Origin: Gemmatimonadota bacterium | Lineage (GTDB): Bacteria; Gemmatimonadota; Gemmatimonadetes; Longimicrobiales; Gaopeijiaceae | Reading direction: 5' to 3' | Assembly: GCA_028875075.1 (NCBI GenBank) | Contig: JAPPGF010000023.1 | Coordinates: forward strand, 38,396 to 102,395 | DNA length: 64,000 bases | Shown here: positions 1 through 9,493 of the stretch, piece after piece | How positions within the stretch are numbered: the first letter of the stretch is position 1 | Layout: each line of letters starts with the position of its first letter | Notes under the pieces: generated by a model | What the model was told of the DNA's origin: nothing | Seen by the model: the letters and a program-made list of their open reading frames with translations, nothing else | The model's database searches: none | Translations under genes and position numbers: made by a program

Positions 1-2
1 AC

Positions 3-1082
3 GGGAACCTCACCAACGCCATCGAGCTGCGCACCCGCCTCGTCGAGGAGGGCGCGATTTTCCAGACCAGCAGCGACTCCGAGGTCATCGTCCACTTGGT
101 GGCCCGCTCTCGGCACGACAGCGTCGACGCGCAGATCGACGACGCGCTCGGACACCTCGAAGGTGCGTTCTCCTTAGTCATGGCCGTGGGCGAAGCTCTG
201 TACGCTGTGCGCGATCCGCGCGGCTTCCGTCCCCTCCAGCTCGGGCGCAAGGGCCGCGGATACGTGGTGGCGAGCGAGACCTGCGCTTTCGACATCATGG
301 GCGCGCGCTACGTGCGCGATCTGGACCCAGGCGAGGTTCTCAAGATTTCCGGGTCCAAGATCGAAACCCTGCGTCCGCTCACCTCCATCGGCCGAACGGC
401 TCCCTGCATCTTTGAGCTGGTGTATTTCGCCCGCCCCGACTCCCGTCTGTGGGGCGTGAGCGTGGACCGAGCGCGGCGTGCCTTCGGCCGGCAACTCGCG
501 CGGGAACACCCGGCCGCCGCGGACGCGGTCATTGCAGTCCCCGACAGCGCCAACTCAGCCGCTCTCGGGTTCGCCGAGGAGAGCGGCATCCCTTACGAAC
601 TCGGCCTGCTCCGGAACCACTACGTCGGCCGCACATTCATCAAGCCGTCACAGAGCGATCGTGACTTTGGAGCAAGACTGAAATACAACCCGGTGCGCGA
701 GGTTGTGGACGGGAAGCGGATCGTAGTGGTAGACGACTCGCTCGTGCGGGGCACGACGGGCCGGAGCCTGGTCAAGTTCATCCGCGAAGCCGGAGCTCAG
801 GAGGTTCACTTTCGCATCGCCAGCCCTCCCGTCCGCTATCCGTGCTTCTACGGCATCGACATGCCCAACCGAGAAGAACTGATCGGAGCCCGCCTCACCA
901 TCGACGAGACCCGTGACGCTCTGGGCGTTAACTCGCTCGGCTACCTGAGCATGGAGGGAATGCAGGAGGCCGTATCCGAGGGGGGCCCGTACTGCGATGC
1001 CTGCTTCTCGGGGAACTACACCGCGCCCCTGGTCGACGTTGAGCGCGGCTACGCGCCCGGCAATCTCGCGCTACGGTCTTGA
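3..1082 (+). CDS. purF: amidophosphoribosyltransferase, 5'-truncated by window edge
   Basis: Open frame runs from base 3 (GNLTNAIELRTRLVEEGAIFQTSSDSEV) into PurF motifs, including PRPP loop RIVVVDDSLVRGTT and C-terminal YCDACFSGNYTAPL. Confidence 0.95.
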   Translation, partial: GNLTNAIELRTRLVEEGAIFQTSSDSEVIVHLVARSRHDSVDAQIDDALGHLEGAFSLVMAVGEALYAVRDPRGFRPLQLGRKGRGYVVASETCAFDIMGARYVRDLDPGEVLKISGSKIETLRPLTSIGRTAPCIFELVYFARPDSRLWGVSVDRARRAFGRQLAREHPAAADAVIAVPDSANSAALGFAEESGIPYELGLLRNHYVGRTFIKPSQSDRDFGARLKYNPVREVVDGKRIVVVDDSLVRGTTGRSLVKFIREAGAQEVHFRIASPPVRYPCFYGIDMPNREELIGARLTIDETRDALGVNSLGYLSMEGMQEAVSEGGPYCDACFSGNYTAPLVDVERGYAPGNLALRS

Positions 1083-2113
1083 GCGGTCCGGTCACGCGCG
1101 AGCGCCTACGATCGCTTCCAAAGGCCGAACTCCACGTCCACCTAGACGGCAGTCTACGTCCTCAGACACTGCTTGAGCTTGCACGGAAGCGAGGTGTGTC
1201 GGTCCCTGCGACCGACGCGGTCGAGCTGGAGCGACGGATGGTGGCCGCCGAAGCCGGCAGCCTCCAGCGCTATCTGGCGGGATTCGACCTTACGATCTCG
1301 GTCATGCAGGACGCCTTGTCGATCGAGCGGATCGCGTACGAACTCGCCGAGGATGCAGCGGCCGAAGGCGTACACTACCTCGAAGTGCGCTATTCGCCCG
1401 TCCTAAACACACGCAAGGGGTTGTCTCTCGACGAAGCCATCGAGGCGTCCCTGGCCGGCCTCGCCCGAGCGCAAACCCGGCTCGACGTATGCGCGCGCCT
1501 CATCGTGTGCGCACTGCGCCAGTTGCAGCCGTCCGTCTCGCGCCGGTTGGCGACGCTGGCCGCTACCTACGGCGACCGAGGGATCGTGGGCTTCGATCTA
1601 GCCGGACCCGAACTGGGACACCCGGCACGCGACCACCAGGACGCCTTCGCGATCGCAGCGGAGGCCGGACTCGGCGTGACTGTCCACGCCGGCGAGGCTG
1701 ACGGACCCGAGTCTATTCGGCAGGCCCTAGACCACTGCCGCGTTCAGCGCCTCGGTCACGGAACGCGCCTCTTCGAAGATCCCGAGCTGCTGGCCCGGGT
1801 CCGGTCGGAGGGGATCGCGCTCGAGGTCTGCATCGCGTCGAACGTGCATACCGGCGCCGTGCCCCGCGTCGACCGCCATCCCGTCCGACGCTACATTGAC
1901 GCCGAGCTAGAGGTCACGCTCAACACCGACAACCGCCTGATCTCGGGCGTCACCCTCACCGATGAGTTCTGGACGGCACACCGCCATCTCGGCTTCACCT
2001 GGGACGAACTCCGATCGGTTGCACGCGCGGCCTTCGCGCACGCGTTCCTCCCCGAAACCGAGCGCGCACGGATGGTCGACGCGTTCGATCGGGAGAGTCG
2101 CCGTCAGCGCTAG
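1079..2113 (+). CDS. add: adenosine deaminase
   Basis: PKAELHVHLDGSLRPQTLLELA, VHAGEADGPESIRQAL, LGHGTRLFEDP, LNTDNRLISGVTLTDE; overlaps purF stop by 4 nt. Confidence 0.93.
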   Translation: MSGPVTRERLRSLPKAELHVHLDGSLRPQTLLELARKRGVSVPATDAVELERRMVAAEAGSLQRYLAGFDLTISVMQDALSIERIAYELAEDAAAEGVHYLEVRYSPVLNTRKGLSLDEAIEASLAGLARAQTRLDVCARLIVCALRQLQPSVSRRLATLAATYGDRGIVGFDLAGPELGHPARDHQDAFAIAAEAGLGVTVHAGEADGPESIRQALDHCRVQRLGHGTRLFEDPELLARVRSEGIALEVCIASNVHTGAVPRVDRHPVRRYIDAELEVTLNTDNRLISGVTLTDEFWTAHRHLGFTWDELRSVARAAFAHAFLPETERARMVDAFDRESRRQR

Positions 2114-2290
2114 CGGAGCTTCGTGTCCTTGTCGCGCTGGCTCACGACGACGCCGCGGACCTCCGGCGCCGGGCGCGACGCACTCGCGACGTCGGCGCTC
2201 GTCATGGTGCGAAGTGGGGAGGCGCGAATAATAGCAGCGAGTCAAGCATTTTCAGGCATGGTCGGTCCTGCGAACGACCAAGAACGCTGC

Positions 2291-3292
2291 TTAGCGTTCC
2301 GAATCGCCGGAGACTAGGGTTCGGGCACACTCTACGAGGTCTAGGGAGCCGATGTAGAGCGGGGTCCGCTGGTGAAGTTCCGTGGGTAGTTGGTCCAAGA
2401 TGTCGCCGTGCCCGTCGATCGCCCCCCCTCCCGCCTCTTTACAGATCATCGCCAAGGGCGCGGCCTCGTAGAGGAGCCGCAGTTTGCCGCGTGGGCTTCT
2501 GGAATCGGCCGGGTACATGAAGACCCCACCCGAGAGGAGCGTCCGATGGAAGTCGGCCACCAGTGAACCGATGTAGCGGGCGCTGAGGCCCTCTTGCCGC
2601 TTCAGTTCGGAGACGAACTGGCGCTGGCCCGGGCCCCAGAGGTCATAGTAGGACTCGTTGACCGAGTATGTTCGCGACGTGCTCTCCGGGATATGGATGT
2701 TCGGATGACTGAGCAGGAACTCTCCGATGCTGGGATCCAGGGTGAAGCCGTGCACTCCGGCCCCGCTCGTGTATACGAGCATAGTCGACGAACCATAGAC
2801 GACGTAACCGGCGGCGAGCTGCCGGCGACCGGGCTGCAGGCAGTCCTCAAGGCGCCCGTCCGGACCCTCGGTGACCTTGAGGTGGACGGAGAAGATGGTC
2901 CCGATGGATACGTTCAAGTCGATGTTGCTGGACCCGTCAAGCGGGTCGTAGAGCAGCACGTACTTCCCGCGGGGGAACTTCTCGGGGATCGCCACGATGT
3001 CGGGATGCTCCTCTGAGACCATGCAACACAGATCGCCGGTGTGGTCCATGGCCTTGCAGATAACCTCGTCGGCAAATACGTCGAGTTTCTTCACGACTTC
3101 GTCGTGGACGTTCCTACTGCCGGCCTGACCCAAGATGTCGACCAAACCGGCCTTGTTCACTTCGCGGCTGATGATCTTGGCGGCCAGTGCGATGTCGTAG
3201 AGGATGTTGCTGAAGGCTCCCGTGGCTTCGGGATGCCTGCGCTCCTCTTCCACGATGTGGCGTGAAAGCGTCACGACGCTGGTTTCGGCCAT
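2291..3292 (-). CDS. fbp: class I fructose-1,6-bisphosphatase
   Basis: LLYDPLDGSSNIDLNVSIGTIFSV and GKLRLLYEAAPLAMICKEAGG motifs. Confidence 0.95.
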   Translation of the reverse strand: MAETSVVTLSRHIVEEERRHPEATGAFSNILYDIALAAKIISREVNKAGLVDILGQAGSRNVHDEVVKKLDVFADEVICKAMDHTGDLCCMVSEEHPDIVAIPEKFPRGKYVLLYDPLDGSSNIDLNVSIGTIFSVHLKVTEGPDGRLEDCLQPGRRQLAAGYVVYGSSTMLVYTSGAGVHGFTLDPSIGEFLLSHPNIHIPESTSRTYSVNESYYDLWGPGQRQFVSELKRQEGLSARYIGSLVADFHRTLLSGGVFMYPADSRSPRGKLRLLYEAAPLAMICKEAGGGAIDGHGDILDQLPTELHQRTPLYIGSLDLVECARTLVSGDSER

Positions 3293-3622
3293 CTCTACCG
3301 GTGTCTCCCGTTCAGCCTATTGTCTAGGGCGTGAGGAATAATCCCGCCCGAGCTTGCGCGGGTCAAACCGGCAGACCGCTCGAACTCAAGCCTCCGGCAG
3401 CCGTCGCACGCGAGAGCGGCGTCTTGCCTCAAAATCTGCGCTTCAACTATCGTGGCTCCCTTTCTGTCTGAGAAGTGGAGGGCGGCTCGGTCGGGAGTTC
3501 GTCTTCGCCGTCCGCCCGGCACCCGAAGCAGTTGTGCGTCCGTGCGGTGCCCGTATCGATCCCGATGCGGGCGATCGGTGAAGGACGCACCGACCTGGAG
3601 AACTGTTGGAGACGCCTGACGC

Positions 3623-4867
3623 TTGAACAATCTCGCAACCGCCATAGGTCTCGTCCTCGGCCTCGTCGTGGGGCTCTTCGCTGCGGCCACTGACATCGCG
3701 GTCGCAGACAGCCTGATTCAAGGGGTTGCCCCCTTGGGCACGCTCTTCATAAACGCCATTCGGATGGTCGTGATTCCCCTCGTCGTCACCACGATCTTCG
3801 TCGGCGTGGCCAGGCTGGGAAACCCGAGGACCGTGGGCAAACTAGGGGGTTCGGCTCTCGGGTTCTTCTGGGGCACGACGATCCCCGCCATCGTCATCGG
3901 CATTACGTTCATGAAGACCGCGCTCGACATCTGGCCAGCCTCGGTCCAGGCCGGCACACCGGACGAGGGGCCACCCGTCGTTCCCGGCCTGTTGGACTTC
4001 TTGCTGGGCTTGATCCCGGCCAATCCCTTCGCAGCGGCCTCCGAAGGTGCCCTGCTCGCCCTCATCGTGTTCACGATTCTCGTAGCTGCCGCGGCCGGAG
4101 CGCTCGGCGACGAGCGACGCGAGCGACTGGTCACGTTGGCCGAGGACATCAGCGCCGTCTTCGTGAAGCTGATCCACTGGATCCTGTGGACGGCCCCGGT
4201 GGGCGTGTTCGGGCTCACCGCACCCGTCATTGCACGACTGGGGTTCGGCCTGCTGCCCAGCCTGTTCGTGTTCGTGTCTACCGTCGTGATCGGCCTGTTC
4301 GTCTTCACGGCGGTCTTCTATCTGTTGCCCGCGCGCTTTGTGGGCGGCAAGGGAATCGGCGACTTCATTCGAGGCGTGGTCGGGACGTACACCATCGGTT
4401 TTTCGACGACGAGCTCGGTGGCCTCACTGCCCGTCATGTTCAAGGACGCGGACAAGCTCGGCGTGTCCCCGCCTGTCGCGTCTCTGGTGCTTTCCCTGGG
4501 GGCGGCCATCAACCGGGCCGGCAGCGCGCTGTTTCAGGGCGCCGCCTTGGTCCTTCTCGCCGCCATCTCAGGTGTCTCTCTCTCCGCCACCACGCTCCTG
4601 AGTGCCGGAATGGTTGGCCTCGTGGTCGCCATGTCTGTCGCGCCGGTTCCCTCCGCCAGCATCGTGACACTGGCTCCCATTCTAGAGACGGCGGGCGTTC
4701 CGCTCACCGGGCTTGGCATTCTCCTAGGAATCGACCGCATCCCGGACATGTTCAGGAGCGCGACCAACACGACAGGGCATGTCGCATGCGCTGTAGTGGT
4801 GGAGGGGTTGGTGGGCGGTGACGTCACTGAGCCCGACCGGGCCACGGCCGAACGGGGCCGTGCGTAG
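3623..4867 (+). CDS. dicarboxylate/amino acid:cation symporter (SDF family)
   Basis: Multi-TM protein with TIGFSTTSSVASLPVM serine-rich motif and GAAINRAGSALFQG; TTG start. Confidence 0.85.
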   Translation: MNNLATAIGLVLGLVVGLFAAATDIAVADSLIQGVAPLGTLFINAIRMVVIPLVVTTIFVGVARLGNPRTVGKLGGSALGFFWGTTIPAIVIGITFMKTALDIWPASVQAGTPDEGPPVVPGLLDFLLGLIPANPFAAASEGALLALIVFTILVAAAAGALGDERRERLVTLAEDISAVFVKLIHWILWTAPVGVFGLTAPVIARLGFGLLPSLFVFVSTVVIGLFVFTAVFYLLPARFVGGKGIGDFIRGVVGTYTIGFSTTSSVASLPVMFKDADKLGVSPPVASLVLSLGAAINRAGSALFQGAALVLLAAISGVSLSATTLLSAGMVGLVVAMSVAPVPSASIVTLAPILETAGVPLTGLGILLGIDRIPDMFRSATNTTGHVACAVVVEGLVGGDVTEPDRATAERGRA

Positions 4868-5179
4868 GCGCTGTCAAGCAGCCTCGGGGATCCCCACGTA
4901 CCCGTCGTCCCTCAGTCCCTTGACTGCGTGGCTCCTTCCCACTTGCGGGCCGGCGCTGAGGGATTCTCTCGCCTGACGCCACCTGGAATCGGCCTGCCCG
5001 GAGCCTCTGCTTCTCCATTCCCTCCGTAGGGACCTCCAACCATCGCTGGAGGGGCTTGAGCAGTCGTTTTCCTGTCGAGCAAGCGTCAGGCAGCGAAAGG
5101 CAAGTCGCGAGGGCTAAGCGAATACGGTACGTTCTCGCGCCTACCTTGCCACTCTGTACGCAACAAGCAATTCTCCCCC

Positions 5180-5398
5180 ATGCGTTCACAGCTGGGTCCC
5201 ATACTGGTAGCGCTGGGCGCGGGACTGCTCCTAGTGGGACTCCTAGTGTGGAGCGGCATGGTGTCGTGGTTCGGTCAGCTTCCTGGAGACATCAGGGTCG
5301 TGCGTCCGAACACACGCATTTACGTACCGATTACCTCGATGGTCATCCTCTCCGTCGTGCTTTCGGCAATCCTCGTTACAATCCGGAGATTTATGTAG
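5180..5398 (+). CDS. DUF2905-like small membrane protein
   Basis: Two TM segments around LPGDIRVVRPNTRIYVPITSMVILSVVLS. Confidence 0.75.
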   Translation: MRSQLGPILVALGAGLLLVGLLVWSGMVSWFGQLPGDIRVVRPNTRIYVPITSMVILSVVLSAILVTIRRFM

Positions 5399-5637
5399 TC
5401 CCGGCCATAACTCTCGCAGGACGACGGCGCATGGGGGAGCCCGAAGACCCTCGGCCCCTTTGGCGCTTGAGTTTCACCTCAGCCCGCACATTCTGCCTGT
5501 TCGTAGTTGGCCGGCGACTCGCAGCCGAGCGGTGACGACCGGGTGGTGCGGCCACGGCCAGCGCTTCACCTGGACGGCTGCCACGTCTCGCTTGATCCCC
5601 TCACGTACGACGTGCTCCCGGCGAGAACTCGCGACGT

Positions 5638-6921
5638 TTACTCAAAGCGAAGCGCTGCGACCGGTTCGAGCCGGGAGGCCCGCAGCGCCGGCAAGAGGCC
5701 GAATGCAATACCGGTAATCGCCGCCATAGCGAGCGCGGCCACAACCGCCCAAGCAGGTACGGCTGCCGGAAGCGGGGTGAACAATGCCACCAACTCCGCG
5801 AACCCAAGACCGACGAGCATCCCGAGTGCCGCCCCCAGCACAGTAAGCAGCCCGGCCTCGGCTAGGAACTGCCAGAGTATCTCACCCCGCGTGGCGCCCA
5901 CGGCTTTCCTGAGCCCGATCTCATAAGTGCGCTCGGTGACCGAGATCAACATGATCCCGATGACGCCCACACCTCCGACCATCAGTGCGACGGACGTCAG
6001 AGCGAGCGTGCCGAGCAAGAGCATCGACGTGAGCCGGTCAATCAACGCCAAGACCTGGGCGGACTCGATCAGCGCGAAGTCATTGGGCTCGCTCGGTCTG
6101 AGCCCGCGCATTACCCGGAGCATGGCGATCACCTCGTCCTTGACCCGCCCCAGGCTCACGGAGTCAGCGGGAACGACTAGGATTTGCGCCCGATCCTCGT
6201 CCGCCGAGAGGTGCTTGAGCGCGGCCGTGTACGGCACCACGACCCAGTGTCTGATGACTGCCGTGAAGATGTTGGGCGCCGGAGCGAAGACGCCGACGAC
6301 CCTGAACTCGCGCTGACCGCCGCGGGAATTCACCAGCCCGATACGCTGACCGATCGGATCGCGGCCGCCGAACAGCTCCTGCGCCAGTTCGTCGGAAATC
6401 ACCGCGATCGCACGGCTTCGTCGCGCCTCGGCGCCAGTGAAATCACGTCCCGCGACGAAATCGCCCTGTGTGTAGCTCGGCCAACCCGCTGCGTACCCCT
6501 GGCCCTGCACGCCCGCAAGCCGGCGTCCGTCGAAGTCCACCGTGACATTCAGCGGCACGTTGTAGAGAGCCTCCCCGACCGAGGCAAGCCGACCGATGCG
6601 ATCGGCCTCCAGTGGTCTGATCTTGGGCTGTGTCCACCACGGATCGCCCTCCAGACGCGCGGCCGTGAAGTCGAACCGAGTGAGCACGAAGTTGCGGGGT
6701 CCCGACACCTCGACCGAGTCCTGGATCGACGTGCGCAGGCCGGCGACGAACGCCGTCAAGACCATGACTGCAGCGACGCCTATGGAGACTCCGAACATCG
6801 TGAGTAGAGACCGGGCCCGGTTCGTGACGAGAGCCTCGAGCGCGATACTGAAGCCGCCGCCCAGATTCAGTCGCCGTTGATCGTTGTCGACTCCGGTGCC
6901 GGCGCCTTCCGTGCTGTTCAC
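5638..6921 (-). CDS. MacB/FtsX-type ABC transporter permease
   Basis: ALVTNRARSLLTMFGVSIGVAAV N-terminus; TYEIGLRKAVGATRGEILWQFLAEA; C-terminal PALRASRLEPVAALRFE. Confidence 0.88.
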   Translation of the reverse strand: MNSTEGAGTGVDNDQRRLNLGGGFSIALEALVTNRARSLLTMFGVSIGVAAVMVLTAFVAGLRTSIQDSVEVSGPRNFVLTRFDFTAARLEGDPWWTQPKIRPLEADRIGRLASVGEALYNVPLNVTVDFDGRRLAGVQGQGYAAGWPSYTQGDFVAGRDFTGAEARRSRAIAVISDELAQELFGGRDPIGQRIGLVNSRGGQREFRVVGVFAPAPNIFTAVIRHWVVVPYTAALKHLSADEDRAQILVVPADSVSLGRVKDEVIAMLRVMRGLRPSEPNDFALIESAQVLALIDRLTSMLLLGTLALTSVALMVGGVGVIGIMLISVTERTYEIGLRKAVGATRGEILWQFLAEAGLLTVLGAALGMLVGLGFAELVALFTPLPAAVPAWAVVAALAMAAITGIAFGLLPALRASRLEPVAALRFE

Positions 6922-8159
6922 TCGTACCGGAGCGCGTCGACGGGATCAAGGCGAGCTGCTCTAGCCGCGGGATAGACGCCCGCGGCAATGCCAACCACGA
7001 GTCCCATGGCAATGCTCAGAAGGATCCACTCGGGCGCCACTGCGGCGGGAAGCGGGGTCGCGGTACGCAGCAGCAGTGTCAGGCCACTCCCGACGCCTGC
7101 TCCGACTAGCGCGCCACACCCAGAGAGCGTGGCCGACTCAACCAGGACCTGCCTCAGGATGTCTCGGCGGCGGGCGCCAACTGCCTTGCGCACGCCGAAC
7201 TCGCGTGTCCTCTCCATGACCGAGACGAGCATGATATTCACGATCACGACCCCGCCTACGATCAGCGCGATCGCGACAAGACCGGGTAGCGCCACGAACA
7301 AGACGCTCGAAATACGGTCCCAGAAAGACAGCGTCTCCGCTGATGTCTCCAAGGCAAAGTCGTTGTCCTCCGTCGGCCTGAGTCCCCGGCGAGCACGCAT
7401 GAGTCCCTCAATCTCCGTTTGGGCTTCGCGCAGACTCGACGGATCCAGTGCCTGGATCACGACCTGATCCACCACGCCGTGCGGGTTGATGCTTGCCTCG
7501 ATCGGCGAGAGTGCGGGCAGGACAGCCAGGTTGTCGAGCGACTCGCCGAAGAGCGAGCCGAGTGGCTCGATCACGCCGATCACCCGATACGGGAAACCAC
7601 GGATCCGGACCGAGCGCCCGAGCGGGTCCAAGTCCTGGAACAGCTGATCCGCAGTGCCCCACCCCAGCACCGCGACGGGTACTCCCCGATCCGCCTCCTG
7701 TGGAGTGAACGCGCGACCTCGCTCGATCACCCAATCGCGGATCGCAAAGACCTCGCGGGAGGCGCCCATTAGACGCACGTTCGTGGCCGTACGCCCGTTG
7801 TCGCCCTCGACCGCGCCCCCGGTCGCGCTCTCGACGGCCACGCGAACGGGTACGGAAAGACGAGCCCGTACGGCGTCCGCATCCTCGTGGGTGATCGCTG
7901 GACGGCGGCGCTGAGCACGCCAGTACTCCGGGTCAGTACTGAAGTTGATCTCGGGGGAGCGCCGGAGTCGAACGGTGTTGATGCCGAAGATCGTGGTTGA
8001 GAAGTCCTCGCGAATGTAGCGGTCCATCCCCTCGACAATGCTCACCACCAACAGCAGGAACATTACGCTGATGGTGACACCGAGCAGGGCAAAGAAGCTC
8101 TTCAGTTTCTCCGTACGCAGTTGGGTCAGCGCCAGGGCGATTCCTTCCCGAACGTACAC
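6918..8159 (-). CDS. MacB/FtsX-type ABC transporter permease (tandem paralogue)
   Basis: EKLKSFFALLGVTISVMFLLLV; TREFGVRKAVGARRRDILRQVLVES; PAARAARLDPVDALRYE. Confidence 0.88.
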   Translation of the reverse strand: MYVREGIALALTQLRTEKLKSFFALLGVTISVMFLLLVVSIVEGMDRYIREDFSTTIFGINTVRLRRSPEINFSTDPEYWRAQRRRPAITHEDADAVRARLSVPVRVAVESATGGAVEGDNGRTATNVRLMGASREVFAIRDWVIERGRAFTPQEADRGVPVAVLGWGTADQLFQDLDPLGRSVRIRGFPYRVIGVIEPLGSLFGESLDNLAVLPALSPIEASINPHGVVDQVVIQALDPSSLREAQTEIEGLMRARRGLRPTEDNDFALETSAETLSFWDRISSVLFVALPGLVAIALIVGGVVIVNIMLVSVMERTREFGVRKAVGARRRDILRQVLVESATLSGCGALVGAGVGSGLTLLLRTATPLPAAVAPEWILLSIAMGLVVGIAAGVYPAARAARLDPVDALRYE

Positions 8160-8175
8160 TGACCCCGCCCTCGAC

Positions 8176-9483
8176 TCAGTTGTCGTTCGGGTCTAGCCGC
8201 CGCACGCGATCACCACTGCGTAACTCACGAATCGCGGTGTAGGGTCCGGCCACTACCGTGTCGCCTGGGGCAACCCCGGACAGCACCTCGAAATGCTCGT
8301 CACCGGCGATGCCGACGAAGACCGGAAGGAACGCCACCCTGCGCGCATTCATGAGAAACACACCCTCCACCTCGTCCTCCCTGGCCCTTGCGACCCCCGG
8401 CTCGATGTTTGGTTCGTTGCGATTACGGCCGAAGCCGAAAACACGGCGACGGCGTCGGGGCCTGTCGCCGTCAGGCAGCGTGTCGGCGGACGAACGCACC
8501 GTAAGCGCGATGATCGGGACCGCTACGGCGTCATCGCGAGTGTCGACCACGATGTCGGCGGTAGCCGACAGGTCCGGACGCAAGACAACGGGAGGCTGCT
8601 CGAGCGTGAGCACGACCTCGAAGTCGATCGCCGCTTGTTGGCCGGTCGCTGTCTGAGAGGACCGCGGACGGATTGCGCTGTTTCCGATCTCGGTGACACG
8701 CCCCGTGAAGGTCTCTCCCGGAAACGCGTCGATCTCCACCGATGCGCTGTCCCCGAGCGCAAGCTGCGGGACGTCGGTCTCATCCACCTGCACAACCACT
8801 TCGACCACGCTCAGATCCGAGATGGTGAGGATGAGGCTGCCCGGGTTGTTCATGGTACCGATGATGACCGTCTCGCCCTCCTCAACCTGAAGGCGCGTGA
8901 CCTTGCCGTCGATGGGAGCGCGGAGCACAGTCTTGGCGAGCCGATCGTCCGCCTCTGCGACGGAAGCGCGAGCCTGCTCCACAAAGTGACGAGCGGCCTC
9001 CAGTGAGGCTCGGGCAACCTCAGCGTTCGTCGCTGCGTCCTGGAGCTGCTGAGGGCTCACGAGCAGGGAGTCACGCCGGCTCAAGCTAGCTAGGCGTTCA
9101 TGGTCGCGTTCTGCGCGGAGCAGCGTCGCCTCCTGTTGCGACGCCTGAGCCTGGGCTTGGCTGAGCCCGGCCCGGGCGCGCGACAGCGCTGCCTGGAACT
9201 GAGTCGGGTCGAGTCTGAGGAGGACTTGGCCAGCTCGGACGTCGTCGCCCGCGCGCACAAACAACTCGGCCACCCTTGCCGAGACGTCCGAGCTCAGGTC
9301 GACGGTTCTGCGTGCGCGGACGTTGCCGGACGCCGTGACGATGGCCACCAGGTCGCGACGACTCACCTCTTCGAGGCGGACCTCCAGTCCTCGTTCGCGC
9401 CAACGAACGACCATCGGAACCGCGGCTGTAGCGAGGGCAACGGCTGCGAGCACTCCGATTGTCAGCCTTCGTCCGGCAGTCAC
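8176..9483 (-). CDS. periplasmic adaptor (MacA/RND-type HlyD-like)
   Basis: GNVRARRTVDLSSDVSARVAELFVRAGDDVRAGQVLLRLD and VLRAPIDGKVTRLQVEEGETV. Confidence 0.88.
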   Translation of the reverse strand: MTAGRRLTIGVLAAVALATAAVPMVVRWRERGLEVRLEEVSRRDLVAIVTASGNVRARRTVDLSSDVSARVAELFVRAGDDVRAGQVLLRLDPTQFQAALSRARAGLSQAQAQASQQEATLLRAERDHERLASLSRRDSLLVSPQQLQDAATNAEVARASLEAARHFVEQARASVAEADDRLAKTVLRAPIDGKVTRLQVEEGETVIIGTMNNPGSLILTISDLSVVEVVVQVDETDVPQLALGDSASVEIDAFPGETFTGRVTEIGNSAIRPRSSQTATGQQAAIDFEVVLTLEQPPVVLRPDLSATADIVVDTRDDAVAVPIIALTVRSSADTLPDGDRPRRRRRVFGFGRNRNEPNIEPGVARAREDEVEGVFLMNARRVAFLPVFVGIAGDEHFEVLSGVAPGDTVVAGPYTAIRELRSGDRVRRLDPNDN

Positions 9484-9493
9484 TCGTATCTCC

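Noticed and set aside
4824-5189. 121-aa - strand ORF between symporter and DUF2905 gene
   Set aside because: Possible fragment (LRDDGYVGIPEAA in a second frame) but no recognisable family; insufficient support.
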